Source of the DNA: Prorocentrum cordatum
Taxonomy: Eukaryota > Sar > Dinophyceae > Prorocentrales > Prorocentraceae
Length of the DNA stretch: 64,000 nucleotides
Reading direction: 5' to 3'
Assembly (NCBI GenBank): GCA_963575745.1
Contig: CAUYUJ010015504.1
Location: forward strand, 234,199-298,198
Positions within the stretch are counted from its first letter, which is position 1. Each line of letters begins with the position of its first letter. The translations under genes and the position numbers were made by a program. A model generated the notes under the pieces. It did no database searches. It was not told where the DNA came from and worked only from the letters and a program-made list of their open reading frames with translations. This document shows, piece after piece, positions 51,781 through 61,988 of the stretch.

Positions 51781-53160
51781 ATGTTAGAAGGGTTAAAGAC
51801 GATCCCGGCTTCGAGGAAATAAGAATTTGGAGTGTTAGAGAGGGTTCCGAATGAGAGAAACATTCGAAGTGAGAAATTGGAACGTCAGCGAGGAGACCGA
51901 GTTAGAGAAGAATTCCAAAAAGACTTCGGAGAGTTAGAGGGGACTCTGAGCTAGAGAGGAATGTCAACAACATTTAGAATGTTAGAGAGGATTCTGAGTT
52001 CGGGAGGAATTCGCACCATACGTTGAAAGATTTTGACACAGAGAAGAAGCTTCATACTATACACACACATATATATGAAAGTTAGAAAGGATTCCAAGTT
52101 AGACGAATTTGAAATAAGATTGCTGAGAATGGATCCCGAGTTAAAGAATCATTTTTAAAACATGCGGAGGAGTTAGAGAGCATTCCGAGTGAGAGATGAA
52201 TGTTAACAGTGATTTGGGGAGTTGAGAAGATTCCGAGGCAGAGAAGAATTCAAAACAACAGATGGAGAGTTAGAGAAGATTCCGAATTAGAGAATACTTT
52301 GAACAATAATTTGGGCAATTCGATAGGATTCCGGGCCACATGGGAATTCAAGCGGTACTTTGGAAGAGTTAAAGGGGACTCCGAGTTTGAGAAGAATGTA
52401 AACGAGAAAGCGATGTCAACAATGTTTTAAAGAATTACAAGGGTTTCCGATTCAGAAAAGGAATTGAAACATGAAGTTGGGGAATCCGATGCGATTCCGA
52501 GCTAGAGAGGAATTCCACCGAGAAGGGTTCGAGAGGAACCCGATCTAGAAAGGAATTAGAACGATACTTTCGAGGGTTGAAGAGAATTCCGAGTTAGAGA
52601 GGAATCCCAACACTAACATAAAGAGTTAGAAAGGATTCCCTGTCGGAGATGAAAATAAACCAGCAGTTTGAAAATTAAAGGTGGTCCCGATTTAGGCAAG
52701 ATTTTGAACACGAATTTTTAACAGTTCGAGAATATTCTGGGCTAGAGAGGCATTTGTACAAAAAAGTGATAACTAAAGAGCGTTCTGACGTAGAGGAACA
52801 TGTTTTGCAATAGTTCCGAGGGAAAGACGATTCCGAGTTAGAGAGGAATTTAAACTAGCATTTTGCGAATTAGAAAGGACTACAAGGTAGAAGGGAAAAC
52901 AGCTGGAGAGCTAAACAGCTAACTAGGGAGAAGGTAGAAGGGAAAACAACAGAAGGATTCCGAACCAGAGAAGAATTTGAACAACACTTTAAAGAGTTAA
53001 AGAGGATTCCGAATGAAGGAGGAATGTCAACAAGACTTTGAAGAATTAGAACGGATCGCGAGGTAGAGAAAAGTTAAAACGTAATTTAGAATGTTAGAGA
53101 CATTGGGGTGAAAGATGAATTTAACCAAGAGTTTTGACAGCTAGGAGGGATCCCGTGTCA
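51781..53160 (+). repeat. ~50-bp AT-richer satellite, about 27 units
   Basis: Units have two half-repeats, GAGTTAGAGAGGATTCC and GAGTTAGAGAGGAATT, plus an A/T-rich joint (CAAACAACACTTTGAA). Divergence is high. Base composition (A and T rich, few CpG) differs sharply from flanking DNA. A 76-codon plus-strand frame at 52200-52430 is repeat-derived. Confidence 0.9.
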
Positions 53161-53184
53161 GAAAAGAATTTTCCTCCAAATTTA

Positions 53185-53425
53185 GAAACGCTCCCCTACT
53201 CTCCCCTCCGCACCCCTGCGCTCCACTTGCGCTCCCTTGCGCCTCCCTGCGTCCCCCTATGCTCCCCTTCGCTCCCTTGCGCTCCCCTGCGCTTCCCTGT
53301 GTTCCCCTGCGCGTCTCCCCCCCTGCGCTATCCTGCGTTCCCTTGCGCTCCCCTACGCTCCCCCACGCTCCCCTGGGCGACCCTACGCTACACTACGCCG
53401 CCCTACGCTCCCCTACCGCCACGCG
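53185..53425 (+). repeat. CTCCCCTGCG ~10-bp repeat
   Basis: Irregular 9-11-bp units CTCCCCTGCG / CTCCCTTGCG / CCCTACGCT for about 235 bp. It gives an Ala/Pro/Ser-type plus-strand frame of 150 codons that I do not call. Confidence 0.9.
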
Positions 53426-53875
53426 CGCTCGTCTTAAACCGTTGCAAGGGGGGCAGGGGAGAGGGGGGAGGCATGGGAGGCAGACGAATCCCATGGACTA
53501 TCAAGCAACGCGCTGCAAAACATCACACACGAATGTGCTACGCCGGCCGAGGCCAACTTTATATCGACATCCCTACACCCGAATAAAAGGGTAAACATTT
53601 GCTTCCTCTGGTCAATTTCAACGAATTCGAATTTCGTGGACGGTCCGAGGAATCCGCGCGGATCTCCGAACATGCATGCTTATGCCAGTTCCGAAAGGGA
53701 TCGATTACATAATCTATGTGCTCCCACATGGACTTCCTCGAATCGGATTACCCCCCGAAAAAACGGTACATCTTCAATGGGTTTGGGGAACAAGAACTAA
53801 TGTGGGGGTAAGTCAGAAGTCTGTAATCGATTCCCTGATCGAAATTTGCTTCTCTTTTCGGGGGGTGGACTAGGT
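53426..53875. other. Unique spacer, nothing recognised
   Basis: Moderate GC, with short antisense open frames only. It ends at the first plus-strand exon candidate. Confidence 0.45.
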
Positions 53876-53880
53876 CTGAG

Positions 53881-54238
53881 GCGACCGGCATTTCTGCCAA
53901 GAGGTCGCCCGCTCGCCCTCCGCGGCCATGCCGCCCCGCGCCCCGGGACTATCCCAGCGCTGCCGGGCCTCGCGCGCCGAACGGCGGGCCGCGGCGCAGA
54001 GCCTCCGGGGGGCCCTGCAACCCTGGGGCAACGGAGCTCGAGCCAGGAGTCACCAGCAGGTCCTCCGCCTGGCCCTCCCCGACCTCCCCACTCCGCTCGC
54101 TCCCTCCCGTCCAGCCCGGCCTCCTGGGGAAACCGAGAACGGTGCGGACATCGCTGCTCCCCGGACCTCTCCCGGGGTGCAGTCTGACCGGATGTTCGAA
54201 GCGAATCTGGCGGTGGCGGCGAGGGCCTCCCAAGAAGG
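53881..54238 (+). CDS. Plus-strand exon candidate 1
   Basis: After ...CTGAG| the frame reads GDRHFCQEVARSPSAAMPPR, APGLSQRCRASRAERRAAAQ, HQQVLRLALPDLPTP and SDRMFEANLAVAARASQEG. It meets GG|GTATCG at 54238 before a TCC tract. An in-frame stop precedes the acceptor, supporting an exon start there. An ATG at 53928 could also initiate. Third positions are G/C-rich. Unknown family. Confidence 0.4.
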
Positions 54239-54254
54239 GTATCGGTACCTGTCC

Positions 54255-54500
54255 CTCCTCCGACCCTCCCTTACCCCCCCCCCGCCCTCCCCCTCATCCA
54301 CCGCGCCCTCTCCTGCTCCTGCTCCTCCTCGTCCTCCTCCGCTTCCTCTGCCGCCTCCTCCTCCTCCCCCTCCTGCGTCCTCCTCCCCCTCCTGCGTCCT
54401 CCTCCCCCTCCTGCGTCCTCCTCCCCATCCTGCGTCCTCCTCCTCCTCCTCCTCCTCCTCCTCCTCCTCCTCCTCCTCCTCATGCTCCCTCCCCCTCTCC
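54255..54500 (+). repeat. TCC-rich tract, possible intron interior
   Basis: (TCC)n with CTCCTGCGTCCTCC units of about 15 bp at 54365-54445. It ends in CCGTCCAG, a good acceptor context. Confidence 0.85.
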
Positions 54501-54508
54501 CCGTCCAG

Positions 54509-54639
54509 CTCCGGAGAGCGGGAGCGGGGAGCAGGAGTGGAGCTGCTGCTGCCGCTGCCTATGGGGGCCGGCCGCGGCAAGCTCATGCAGTGGAGATGGC
54601 GCGCTGGTTTCCGGCACCGCGTGGATCGTTCAACCACGG
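54509..54639 (+). CDS. Plus-strand exon candidate 2
   Basis: Between ...CCGTCCAG| and |GTGTTGCTG. The best frame reads ESGSGEQEWSCCCRCLWGPA and SGDGALVSGTAWIVQPR. Two other frames are open, so the reading is tentative. Confidence 0.25.
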
Positions 54640-54644
54640 GTGTT

Positions 54645-54800
54645 GCTGAAAAGTGCCCCTGGCCCAAGGTGCCCCCAGGATGTCCATGGAGGCCCTCACG
54701 GCCCCCAGAGCACCCCTCACGAAGCGCCCAGAGGGCCCCAGGGGCTCCAAGATGGAGCGGGAAGTTTGGGGCACCGTGGGCGCCCGGGGCACCTCTAGCA
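54645..54800 (+). repeat. CCAAGACGGCCC family remnant
   Basis: GGCCCCCAGAGCACCCC, GGGCCCCAGGGGCTCCAAGA words, diverged. Confidence 0.5.
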
Positions 54801-55020
54801 ACCTCAGGCAGCCCTGCACGATTGCGGCTCGTGGGTCGCTCGGTAGCGGCCGACTGCGGGCCACCGGCGGAGTTCAACCCCGAACGTCCGCAGCAGGGTC
54901 GCTGCCGCGTCGACACGACGCGACGCGAACCTCCTCGTCGCTCCCACCACCCCTCTGGTCGAAGAGACAAAAGACTCGGGTTCGGGGGACTCGGGTTGGC
55001 CTGGCGGGGCCGTCAGAAAA

Positions 55021-55431
55021 ATGGCGAGACCCAGTCTGAAATGTGACGCGACCTCCCGCTGCAGACATCCCACGACTCGGACTGCCAAAACCTCCCAAGA
55101 TGGGCTGGCCAGAAGCACCGGCAGACCCGAGCTCCGGCGACCTCGAGCCTTCAGCATGCTTTTTTGGAGCTCAACGCCCGCACCGCCGGGTGAAAAAGGA
55201 CACGGCAGCGGCGGCTGGGAAACCACTGCTGCCATTGAGGGAGACCTCACTGATATTCAACAGGGGGGCGGCGGGTCCCCAGGGAAGCGGGCCCTTGACC
55301 CTGGTGCCCTCCCCGAGGCCGAGCTCTTCCTCCGGACTCGTGGTCTGCTACCCCCTGGGCCCGCGGAGAGCCCCGAGAGTCCAGAAGCGGGGACAAAAAC
55401 CTCGGGACCCGTCCTCCTAAAACAGGGCTAG
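55021..55431 (+). CDS. Hypothetical protein or terminal exon candidate
   Basis: The 136-codon plus-strand frame begins at an ATG at 55021 but becomes protein-like only near 55165: SMLFWSSTPAPPGEKGHGSG, GWETTAAIEGDLTDIQQGGG, PGALPEAELFLRTRGLLPPG. It ends VLLKQG with TAG at 55431. The acidic, Pro/Gly-rich sequence lacks a recognisable domain. Confidence 0.35.
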   Translation: MARPSLKCDATSRCRHPTTRTAKTSQDGLARSTGRPELRRPRAFSMLFWSSTPAPPGEKGHGSGGWETTAAIEGDLTDIQQGGGGSPGKRALDPGALPEAELFLRTRGLLPPGPAESPESPEAGTKTSGPVLLKQG

Positions 55432-55595
55432 GATATCTTGGACCAGCCCTATGGTGAATACATTCCCCATGCTCAATGATTTCAGAAGCGCTTGCTTTGC
55501 ACAAGGCTAATCCAAAGACATGGGTCGGTTTCTTCGGGTGGCGTGTGATAAAACAGGGCTTGGATCGGGATAAATCGCTCCAGAGCGTCCCGGAG

Positions 55596-55629
55596 CGCTC
55601 TCAGAGCGTTCCGGAACGCTCTGAGAGCG
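55596..55629. repeat. 34-bp perfect palindrome
   Basis: Left arm CGCTCTCAGAGCGTTCC is the exact reverse complement of GGAACGCTCTGAGAGCG, with no spacer. AGAGCG-type words continue on the left to 55580. It could form a cruciform or bind a dimeric factor. No gene-regulatory role can be assigned. Confidence 0.9.
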
Positions 55630-55914
55630 GCCGCGGCGCCCAACACATCCTCCAAACCCACCGATTCTCAGAGAGTTCGAGTCATCCCGATCCGATGTTG
55701 TCCCGATCTTCGCGTCGTTTTACCCTCCCACGGGGACCCGTCTCCTCCACGGCGACCTCTCTCGCTTCCCTGGGCCTGGGCCCTGCCCCTGCTCCCGCCG
55801 GCGTGCGCCGACGGGCACCTCGGCGCCTCCCGCTCCCTGCTCCCGTGCCCGCTCCTCGTGCTGCTGGTGCCGCTTCCCTCGCCGGCCTCCGTCCTCGCCG
55901 TGCTCGTGCGCCCT

Positions 55915-56005
55915 ACCCGCCTTTTCGAAGACCGCCTCCGAGGATGCGAGGGCCGGTGTGCTCCACCCAGCTCATCATGTGCTTCTGCTCCTCCTCCGCC
56001 TCTCC
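55915..56005 (-). CDS. Minus-strand exon-like island
   Basis: The minus strand reads EAEEEQKHMMSWVEHTGPRI and LGGGLRKG, then GG|GTAGGG, a possible donor at 55915. The reading is short but has natural residue usage. Overlapping plus-strand frames (RLDTFATQPWDAFAHYPLSI at 56068-56130) compete nearby. Confidence 0.25.
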
Positions 56006-56154
56006 CTCCCCTCCTCCTCGCCCGTCACGCGGGAGCAGCCTCGCTGCGTGCAGACGCGACGCGGCGACTCGACACGTTCGCGACGCAACCCTGGGACGCG
56101 TTCGCCCACTACCCGCTCAGCATAGCGATGCGCAACACTCACGCCAATGTCCCG

Positions 56155-56510
56155 CGACCCTCCTCCTCCTCCTCCTCCTTCCTCCTCCTCCATTTCATCC
56201 TTATCCTCCTCCTCCTCCTCCTCCTCCTCCTCCTCCTCCTCCTCGTCCTCCTTCCTTCTCCTCCTCCGCCTCTTCCTGCTCCTCCTCTTCATACTCCTTC
56301 TCTTTGGCCTCCTTCCCTCTTCCTCCCCCATCCCCCTCTTCCCCCCTCTTTTTTCAATATCCTGCCTCATCCCTTTTCCTCCTCCTCCTCCTCCTCCTCT
56401 CCTCCTCCTCCTCCCTCCTCCTCCTCCTCTCCTCCTCCTCCTCCTCCTCCTCCTCCTCCTCCTTCTCCTCCTTCTCCTCCTCCTCCTCCTCTGGCTCCTC
56501 AGCCATCCCC
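56155..56510 (+). repeat. (TCC)n microsatellite
   Basis: About 350 bp of TCC units with short interruptions. Long Leu/Ser/Pro or Glu/Arg frames come from it. Confidence 0.95.
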
Positions 56511-56722
56511 CACCTCCCCCCATCATTTGTCATGTTTTCTCCTCCGGGGCGCGCCTTCCGGCCCGCTGTCTGCTGGACCTCTGCATCTCGCCTATCATGA
56601 AACGCCTGCTCGGTGGAGTAACTATCGGCCGCTCCAGCCGACCGTACGAGGGTAGGATGACGAAACGGAGGAGCAGGCGAAGGAGGATGTGGAGATGAAA
56701 CCGGAGGAAGGAGAATAAGAGG

Positions 56723-56803
56723 ATGAGCGTCCGCGCATACATGGCGACGGCACCCAACAACCCGTACGAAATGCTTGTTCCTGCTAGCTTCGCCGCATCC
56801 TGA
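56723..56803 (+). CDS. Plus-strand exon candidate 3 (short)
   Basis: The ATG at 56723 opens MSVRAYMATAPNNPYEMLVP and ASFAAS, then TGA at 56801. A GTACGA inside it (56763) could be a donor leading to the exon at 56880. Phase with the next exon does not match directly, so the structure is unresolved. Confidence 0.25.
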   Translation: MSVRAYMATAPNNPYEMLVPASFAAS

Positions 56804-56879
56804 GGGTCTTGGCTGAGACCTGGTGAACGGGGGCAACGCTGGCAATCATAATCATGCCCCGACCACCACTCCACTTCAG

Positions 56880-57034
56880 CCTCGTCTCGGGCCCCCGATA
56901 CGCTTTTGGAGGAGGGCCCGATTTGGAGCCACGAGCTCCCGAAGGCCCAGCTGGACGCGGTGGAGGACGAGCAGCCCGCGATGGCCGCAGCGCTAAAGAG
57001 GGCGGTGCTGGCCCAGGAGACGCAGGACGCGAGG
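56880..57034 (+). CDS. Plus-strand exon candidate 4 (strongest in cluster)
   Basis: Acceptor CCACTTCAG| at 56879 and donor CGAG|GTAGTA at 57035 bound a 155-bp exon. It reads DTLLEEGPIWSHELPKAQLD, AVEDEQPAMAAALKRAVLAQ and ETQDA, with mostly G/C third positions and an amphipathic helical pattern. There is no ATG, so it is internal. It ends with two bases left over (phase 2). Family not recognised. Confidence 0.5.
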
Positions 57035-57449
57035 TAGTACGGGCCCCCACGCCCTCCCCACGATCCTCCAGGCCCGCCCCCTGGTCCCACTGTGGATCAG
57101 GGCCCACTTTGGTCCCACCTGGTACGCACTCGCGATGGGTCGATGACTCCCTCAAGTTCCAAGAGTCCGTATCAGTATCTACCATGTTGCAGACGCTCGT
57201 CTTCCCCCTCCGTGTCACACGTCCTCCCATGGTTTTATGGATATCGACGTTCATGTGTGTGTCTGTGTCTTTCTCCCCCTCCTGACTCAGCGAGCAGCAC
57301 CGCACAGACAGGGACAGCGAACAGAAGGCCCGAGACCGAGCTCGCCGCTGGCCTCCTGCACGGCCGACCCGCACGCGGCCCGCCGGCGTGGCCCCGCTCG
57401 GCCGCACCGCGCGCAGGACCCGAGCCGGCTGCCGAGCGGCTTCTGAAGG

Positions 57450-57818
57450 AGGACGCTCCGCTCGGCACTCGCTGCCCCGGGACCAGGGTCTTCCTCCCCG
57501 GCCCGCAGCCGCAGCCGCCGCCGCAGCCGCGCAGCCGCAGGCCGTTTCTCCGATGGCCGTGGCTGCGCGTGTCCTGGAGCTCGGGGGCGGGCGGGTGCAA
57601 GGCCGCTGGAGCGAACACTGGAAGGACGTGACCTGGTCTTCGCGCCGTGGTCCTCCGTGGTGCTGAGCTCGCGACCGTGCGTCCACGCCCTGGCTGTGTG
57701 GGACGCAGTCTGGCCACCCAGCTGGTCGATCTGCACATTTCCGTCGGCACTGGCAACTGGGGTGCTGATCCGATGAGGTGGAGACGACCTGAGCCCGACC
57801 CGCCGGTACTTGCTGCTG
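57450..57818 (+). CDS. Plus-strand exon candidate 5, frame unresolved
   Basis: A strong donor CTGCTG|GTAAGAG lies at 57818/57819, followed by a TCC-rich intron. Two plus-strand frames look coding: one reads DLVFAPWSSVVLSSRPCVHA and LAVWDAVWPPSW (57630-57735), the other LATQLVDLHISVGTGNWGAD before the donor. A hydrophilic minus-strand frame (DGNVQIDQLGGQTASHTARA) overlaps, but third-position bias favours the plus strand. Not resolvable without transcripts. Confidence 0.35.
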
Positions 57819-58108
57819 GTAAGAGCTCAACCAAGCAATGAACACAAACGCAGCTGTCAGCACTGCCTCCTCCTCCTCCTCCTCCTCCTCCTCCTCCTCC
57901 TATTCCTCCTCCCCCTTTCACCTTCACGGTCTCCTCCTCCTCCTCCTCCTCCTCCTCCTCCTCCTCCTCCTCCTCCTCCTCCCTGCTCCTTCCCGTTCCC
58001 CCACTTCTCCCCTTCCTCCTCCTCCTCCTCCTCCTCTTCCTCCTATTTCTCTTACTCCTCTCACCTCGTCCTCTAAGTCCGACTCCCTTCTCCTCCCCGA
58101 CCCCCCAG
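57819..58108 (+). other. Putative TCC-filled intron
   Basis: It begins GTAAGAG, contains about 190 bp of (TCC)n (57867-58062), and ends CCCGACCCCCCAG. Borders and a pyrimidine-rich interior fit a GT-AG intron of 290 bp. Confidence 0.5.
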
Positions 58109-58282
58109 CCGCCCTCCACGAACGTGGTGCTCGCCACCCTGGTGGCCGCGAGGATCCTGTTCAACGGCTCGCCAGCCCAACCTCATCCCGACGTGCGCAA
58201 GGAGGTGGAGGAGGAGAAGGAGGGCGCCCAACCGAGCGAAGAATCCCAAGCGAGCGACTCGACAGGACAAAGGAGGGGGTGA
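58109..58282 (+). CDS. Plus-strand terminal exon candidate
   Basis: After ...CCCCCCAG|, 57 codons and a TGA read PPSTNVVLATLVAARILFNG, SPAQPHPDVRKEVEEEKEGA and QPSEESQASDSTGQRRG. The sequence has a short hydrophobic helix followed by an acidic, hydrophilic tail. Third positions are G/C-rich, and the frame is closed by a stop before repeat DNA resumes. It is probably the 3' end of the gene whose internal exon lies at 56880-57034. Function unknown. Confidence 0.5.
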   Translation, partial: PPSTNVVLATLVAARILFNGSPAQPHPDVRKEVEEEKEGAQPSEESQASDSTGQRRG

Positions 58283-58439
58283 GCGGGCAAAAGATGGGGA
58301 GTGGGCAGGGAGAGAGGGAAGTGGGGTTGGACGAGGAAGAGAAGGAAATAGAGTCGCACAACGCAACGGTCCCTTTGATGCCTTCCCCGCCGGGTGGAGG
58401 GGGGTCCCGAGAGGGGTTCTGAGGGGGGTGTTGAAGGAG

Positions 58440-59055
58440 GTCCTGGGTCAGAATGCAATCCCCCCCGAAGGGTCCAGAACCCAAAAAGGACCCAAAACTA
58501 GCAAAGAGTGCCCCGAGAGGCCCCAGGACAGTCTACGACGCCGAAGCTAGCCTCCAGACGGCCAAAGAGGCCTCCAAGACGACCCAAAAGGTCTCCAAGA
58601 GCACTCCAAAGAGGGCTCCAAGAGGCAAACTGAATTCATTTTCCACGGGTTTTTGGCAGACTGTGGCGTTCTCGCTTTTTCGGCTTCCCGACGCTTCAAG
58701 ACGGCCCAAGAGGTCCCCAAGATCGCCCCAAGACGGCCCAAAAGGTCTCAAAGAGGGCCCCTAAACGACCCAAGAGGGCCCCAAGTCGGCCCCAGGGGCC
58801 TCCAAGACGGCCCAAGAGGCCACCGAGACAGCTCCAAGAGGGTGCTCAGATGGGGGGCCCGAACGGACTTGCCCCGAGAGGCTCCCAGAAAGACTCAAGA
58901 GGGTCCCAAGAGGCCCACAAGCGGCCCCCGTAAGCCACAAGAGGTCCCTGGGAGGCTCCGCAGAGGCCCCCAACTGGCTCCCAAGAGGTCCTCAAGCAGC
59001 CCCGCAGAAGCCCCCGAGAGCGCTCCGAAGATGCCCCAGGAAGCATCCCTGAGGA
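58440..59055 (+). repeat. CCAAGACGGCCC family, block 9
   Basis: Dense family words, with one island (CAGACTGTGGCGTTCTCGCT, TTTTCGGCTTCCCGACGC) at 58658-58697 like those in block 1. A (GTC)n stretch follows at 59070-59115. Confidence 0.85.
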
Positions 59056-59296
59056 CTATGACCCACGTCAGGGTCGTCGTCGTCGTCGTCGCGGCCGCCG
59101 TCGTCGTCGTCGCCCCCCTTGGCAATAGAGTCGCACAGTTCAACAGCGGGAAAGACGGCGTCGTCGCATGGATCTCCGGGAGGAAGTGGCAACAATGCTG
59201 ATCGAACATCCCGCACGCCTAAAAGCGTCGAGAAAGGCGCGGGGCGAACCAGTGTGACTAAACCAGACGTAGCCCCACGATCAGAGCATTATTTTT

Positions 59297-59415
59297 CTCC
59301 TCCTCCTCCTCCTCCTCCTCCTCCTCCTCCTCTTACTCCTCCTCCTCCTCTCTTGCTCCTTCTCCTCCTCCTCTTCCTCCTCCTCCTCCTCCTCCTCCTC
59401 CTCCTCCTCTTCCCG
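59297..59415 (+). repeat. (TCC)n microsatellite
   Basis: Two TCC runs separated by TTACTCC-type interruptions. Confidence 0.95.
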
Positions 59416-59493
59416 ATTGACGCTCATGCCAACTCATTGCTACCTCCTGTTCCCCCTCCCCTCCCCTTTCCCGTGTTCTACAACTGCTGTCCC

Positions 59494-59703
59494 TCATGGT
59501 CGGTGTTGTCGGGCTCCGTCCGCATCGATGGCGTCGTCGGTCCAGTGGGTGAAATCGGGGTCACGAGAGAAGTCGCGTGACTGGCCGTTGTGGCATCGGG
59601 CGCCAGTGCCCTCTCCGACGTACTCGTAGCACCCCGCACTGAAAATCTCCCTCAAGCGATATACATTGCACCTGGCCGCCATCGTGCAAGTCGTAGACAC
59701 CAC
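59494..59703 (-). CDS. Exon-like ORF, function unknown
   Basis: The minus-strand frame reads MVSTTCTMAARCNVYRLREI, FSAGCYEYVGEGTGARCHNG, QSRDFSRDPDFTHWTDDAID and ADGARQHRP. The C-rich, acidic sequence looks like real protein and has mixed but G/C-leaning third positions. A second minus-strand frame (59785-59561) overlaps. No family recognised. Confidence 0.35.
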   Translation of the reverse strand: MVSTTCTMAARCNVYRLREIFSAGCYEYVGEGTGARCHNGQSRDFSRDPDFTHWTDDAIDADGARQHRP

Positions 59704-59967
59704 TGCCGCAAGGGTCTGAAGGCCTCCATGAGGTCCTCGGCAATGTTTCGCCTCGTCTGAAAACGGTCAGGCGACAGGCATCCAAGCAGGAGTCTCAAGC
59801 ACGCTTCACGGCATTGCTCGTCGAGCCCTCTTCGCAGAGATACGGCCCCGAGCTCCCGAAGTGGATGCGGTCAGGGGCAGGCTCCCTCTTGACTTCACTC
59901 ATGAAAGGGGACGGGAACCGAGTTTAACGGCGACGGAACGGCTTGCTTCTCCAGGTTCCTTTCCAGG

Positions 59968-60112
59968 GGCCTAACACCTTTTCTTGTCATCTTTCTGGGC
60001 TCCCGTCACACCGAGGCGTTCGCGGAAACGGGCCAGAAACTCCGCCATCTTGTGTGCACATCTCATCTTCAAAGGGACGATCGTCTTCGAGGAATCACGA
60101 CGACTGCGTCCT
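59968..60112 (-). CDS. Exon-like ORF, basic C-terminus
   Basis: After a candidate acceptor (ATGTCCAG| at 60113, minus strand), the frame reads RSRRDSSKTIVPLKMRCAHK, MAEFLARFRERLGVTGAQKD and DKKRC, ending at TAG. Natural residue usage; helical MAEFLARFRERLG segment. Unknown family. Confidence 0.35.
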
Positions 60113-60464
60113 GGACATGGCAACGGAAGGACCGCCCGATGGGAGAAGCAGAAGAGCCACACGACACTGCAGAGTAGTTCCCGTACTGCGTGGAACAAGG
60201 TTTACCCCGTTTGTGCGTACGGAGAGCAGCTCCACCAGTTCACATCTCAAACTGTTACAACGACAAGATCGTAGAGCTCCTCGCGACGGCCGCTTAGCGG
60301 GAATAAACGCGGTACTCATACTTCGACTTGCCATGCTCGTTATGTTCATTAGTTAATGTGTGGGCATCATATGCAGCGACTCCTGTCCATGCGAAATGAT
60401 TTGCGGCCACCTCGCCTGAGAAGAACAGCTCTCGGCGCACATCAGCAGTGGCAATGCAAGCTTC

Positions 60465-60590
60465 CTTCCTTCCTCCTCCTCTACCTCCTCCTCTTCCTGC
60501 TCCTTTTCCCCCACTCCCTCTCATTATCCTCCTCCTCCCCCTCCTCCTCCCTCCCCCCTCCTCACTCCTCCCTTCCCCTCAGAGTGTCCG
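60465..60590 (+). repeat. CTCCTCCTC-rich tract
   Basis: Pyrimidine-rich low-complexity DNA. Confidence 0.8.
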
Positions 60591-60810
60591 GGCGTCTGGA
60601 CCCCCTGGGCCGCCAGCATCCGAGGAAGGCGCCCGGGGAGGGGGATGGGGGGCGGGGCGAAACCAGCTGCATGCAGCATGTTTCGTAGCCTCCCTTCCCC
60701 TAACCCCTCCCTTTCGCCCGACCCTGCCTCAAGCCCATGCGGCCAAAGGCGCGTAGAACCCTTTGGCTCGAACGCGTCATGGAGCCGCGCCCTGCGCTCC
60801 CACGTAGCGT

Positions 60811-61730
60811 TTGAGGGGCATCGGGTCGTCCGCGCCACGAGCGCAGCCGATCCTGATGGCTGAGCGGGGTCAACTCAATCGATGCTTCGTTTTCTGGTAT
60901 ATTGCAGTCTTGGGCAACGGCGCACACATGGGAGAATCAATCACACCATTCTTACATGGTGGCTCCGCAATGGGTTGCTTTTGGTGCAAGCGGTGGTCGA
61001 TCCTGTCCATTCGACTCATTCGGAGTTTCAGAAACTGTGCCGTTTGTTGGTTCTCTTGTCACGCATATGTCGGCACGGGAAGTATTTTTACCTGGTGTAC
61101 CAGAAGCTTTGATGGAGGCAGCCTTCCAGGACACCCACGCTCCCCGCCAACAGCGATTGGGATGGACGGACCAGCGGCGGGACCCCTCGGCACGTACTCA
61201 CCTACAGTGTCACAGTGGCACTCGCTCGAGGGCTTGCGCTACAACGCCCTGCCAGCGCGTGCGAGAACGGCAGGCAATCGCAGTGGGTGGTGCACGTCGC
61301 TGCGGAGCGAGGAGGGGAGGCGGAAAGTGCGCTTACCGTCATCAGCTACGCTGCTCGGATCGTTAAGTGCGGGAAGGGTGGGCACTGTTCTTGCAGCCCA
61401 CACTGTGCACGCTTATATCTCAACGAGCGGTGCCGTGCATGGTGCCTGGCTCTGTCGCATTCGTCACTGTACGGCAGGCGGGAAGGAACGCACAATCCGT
61501 TTGGGATGCGATCTGCCGTGCGTGCGCCGGTTGATGGGGACGTTCAGCTTTGTAAAGCCCGTGGCTGCGGGGGCCCGCCTTCCTGTGCCTGCGCAGTGTG
61601 TGTGTGTGTGTTCCTACTGCCTGCAGGTATTCGCTTGAGGTATCTGGGATGCTCCTCAAATTTTCGGCACTGCCCTCTGCTTGGGGGATTGTGTGATACT
61701 TCTTCCTGTTGGTCGCGTCGCTATCCCTAA
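60811..61730 (+). other. Region with three overlapping open plus-strand frames
   Basis: Frames of 275 codons (60811-61638), 154 codons (60902-61366) and 171 codons (61215-61730) overlap. The second has the most protein-like stretch (SETVPFVGSLVTHMSAREVF, LPGVPEALMEAAFQD). No domain recognised. Codon positions do not show the GC3 bias of other exon-like islands, so I do not choose a frame. Confidence 0.25.
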
Positions 61731-61839
61731 ACGATGGCTCAATGCATAGAAACAATCAATTTCGCCCGACCCGATTCTGGAGTCCCGGCAGGGGCCAAGA
61801 ACGTCCGAAACTATTCAAACCTGGAATCTCGATCCTCGA

Positions 61840-61988
61840 ACGGCAGCAATGACGACGCCGACGATAGGAACAGGGAGGACGGGAACGGCATGGACGACGA
61901 GAACGACAGCAAGGACGACCACGACGAACGAAGACGAACGACGACGATGACGATGACGACGACGACGAGCGACGACCACGACGAGCCC
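61840..61988 (+). repeat. GAC/GAT trinucleotide tract
   Basis: GACGACGCCGACGATAGG, then GACGATGACGATGACGACG. Acidic-poly frame is compositional. Confidence 0.85.

Noticed and set aside
54050-54970. 306-codon minus-strand Glu/Gly-rich frame
   Set aside because: Created by the complement of the TCC tract; plus-strand exon borders fit better.
56530-57090. Minus-strand membrane protein with a hydrophobic stretch
   Set aside because: It is antisense to the better supported plus-strand exon at 56880-57034 and lacks GC3 bias.
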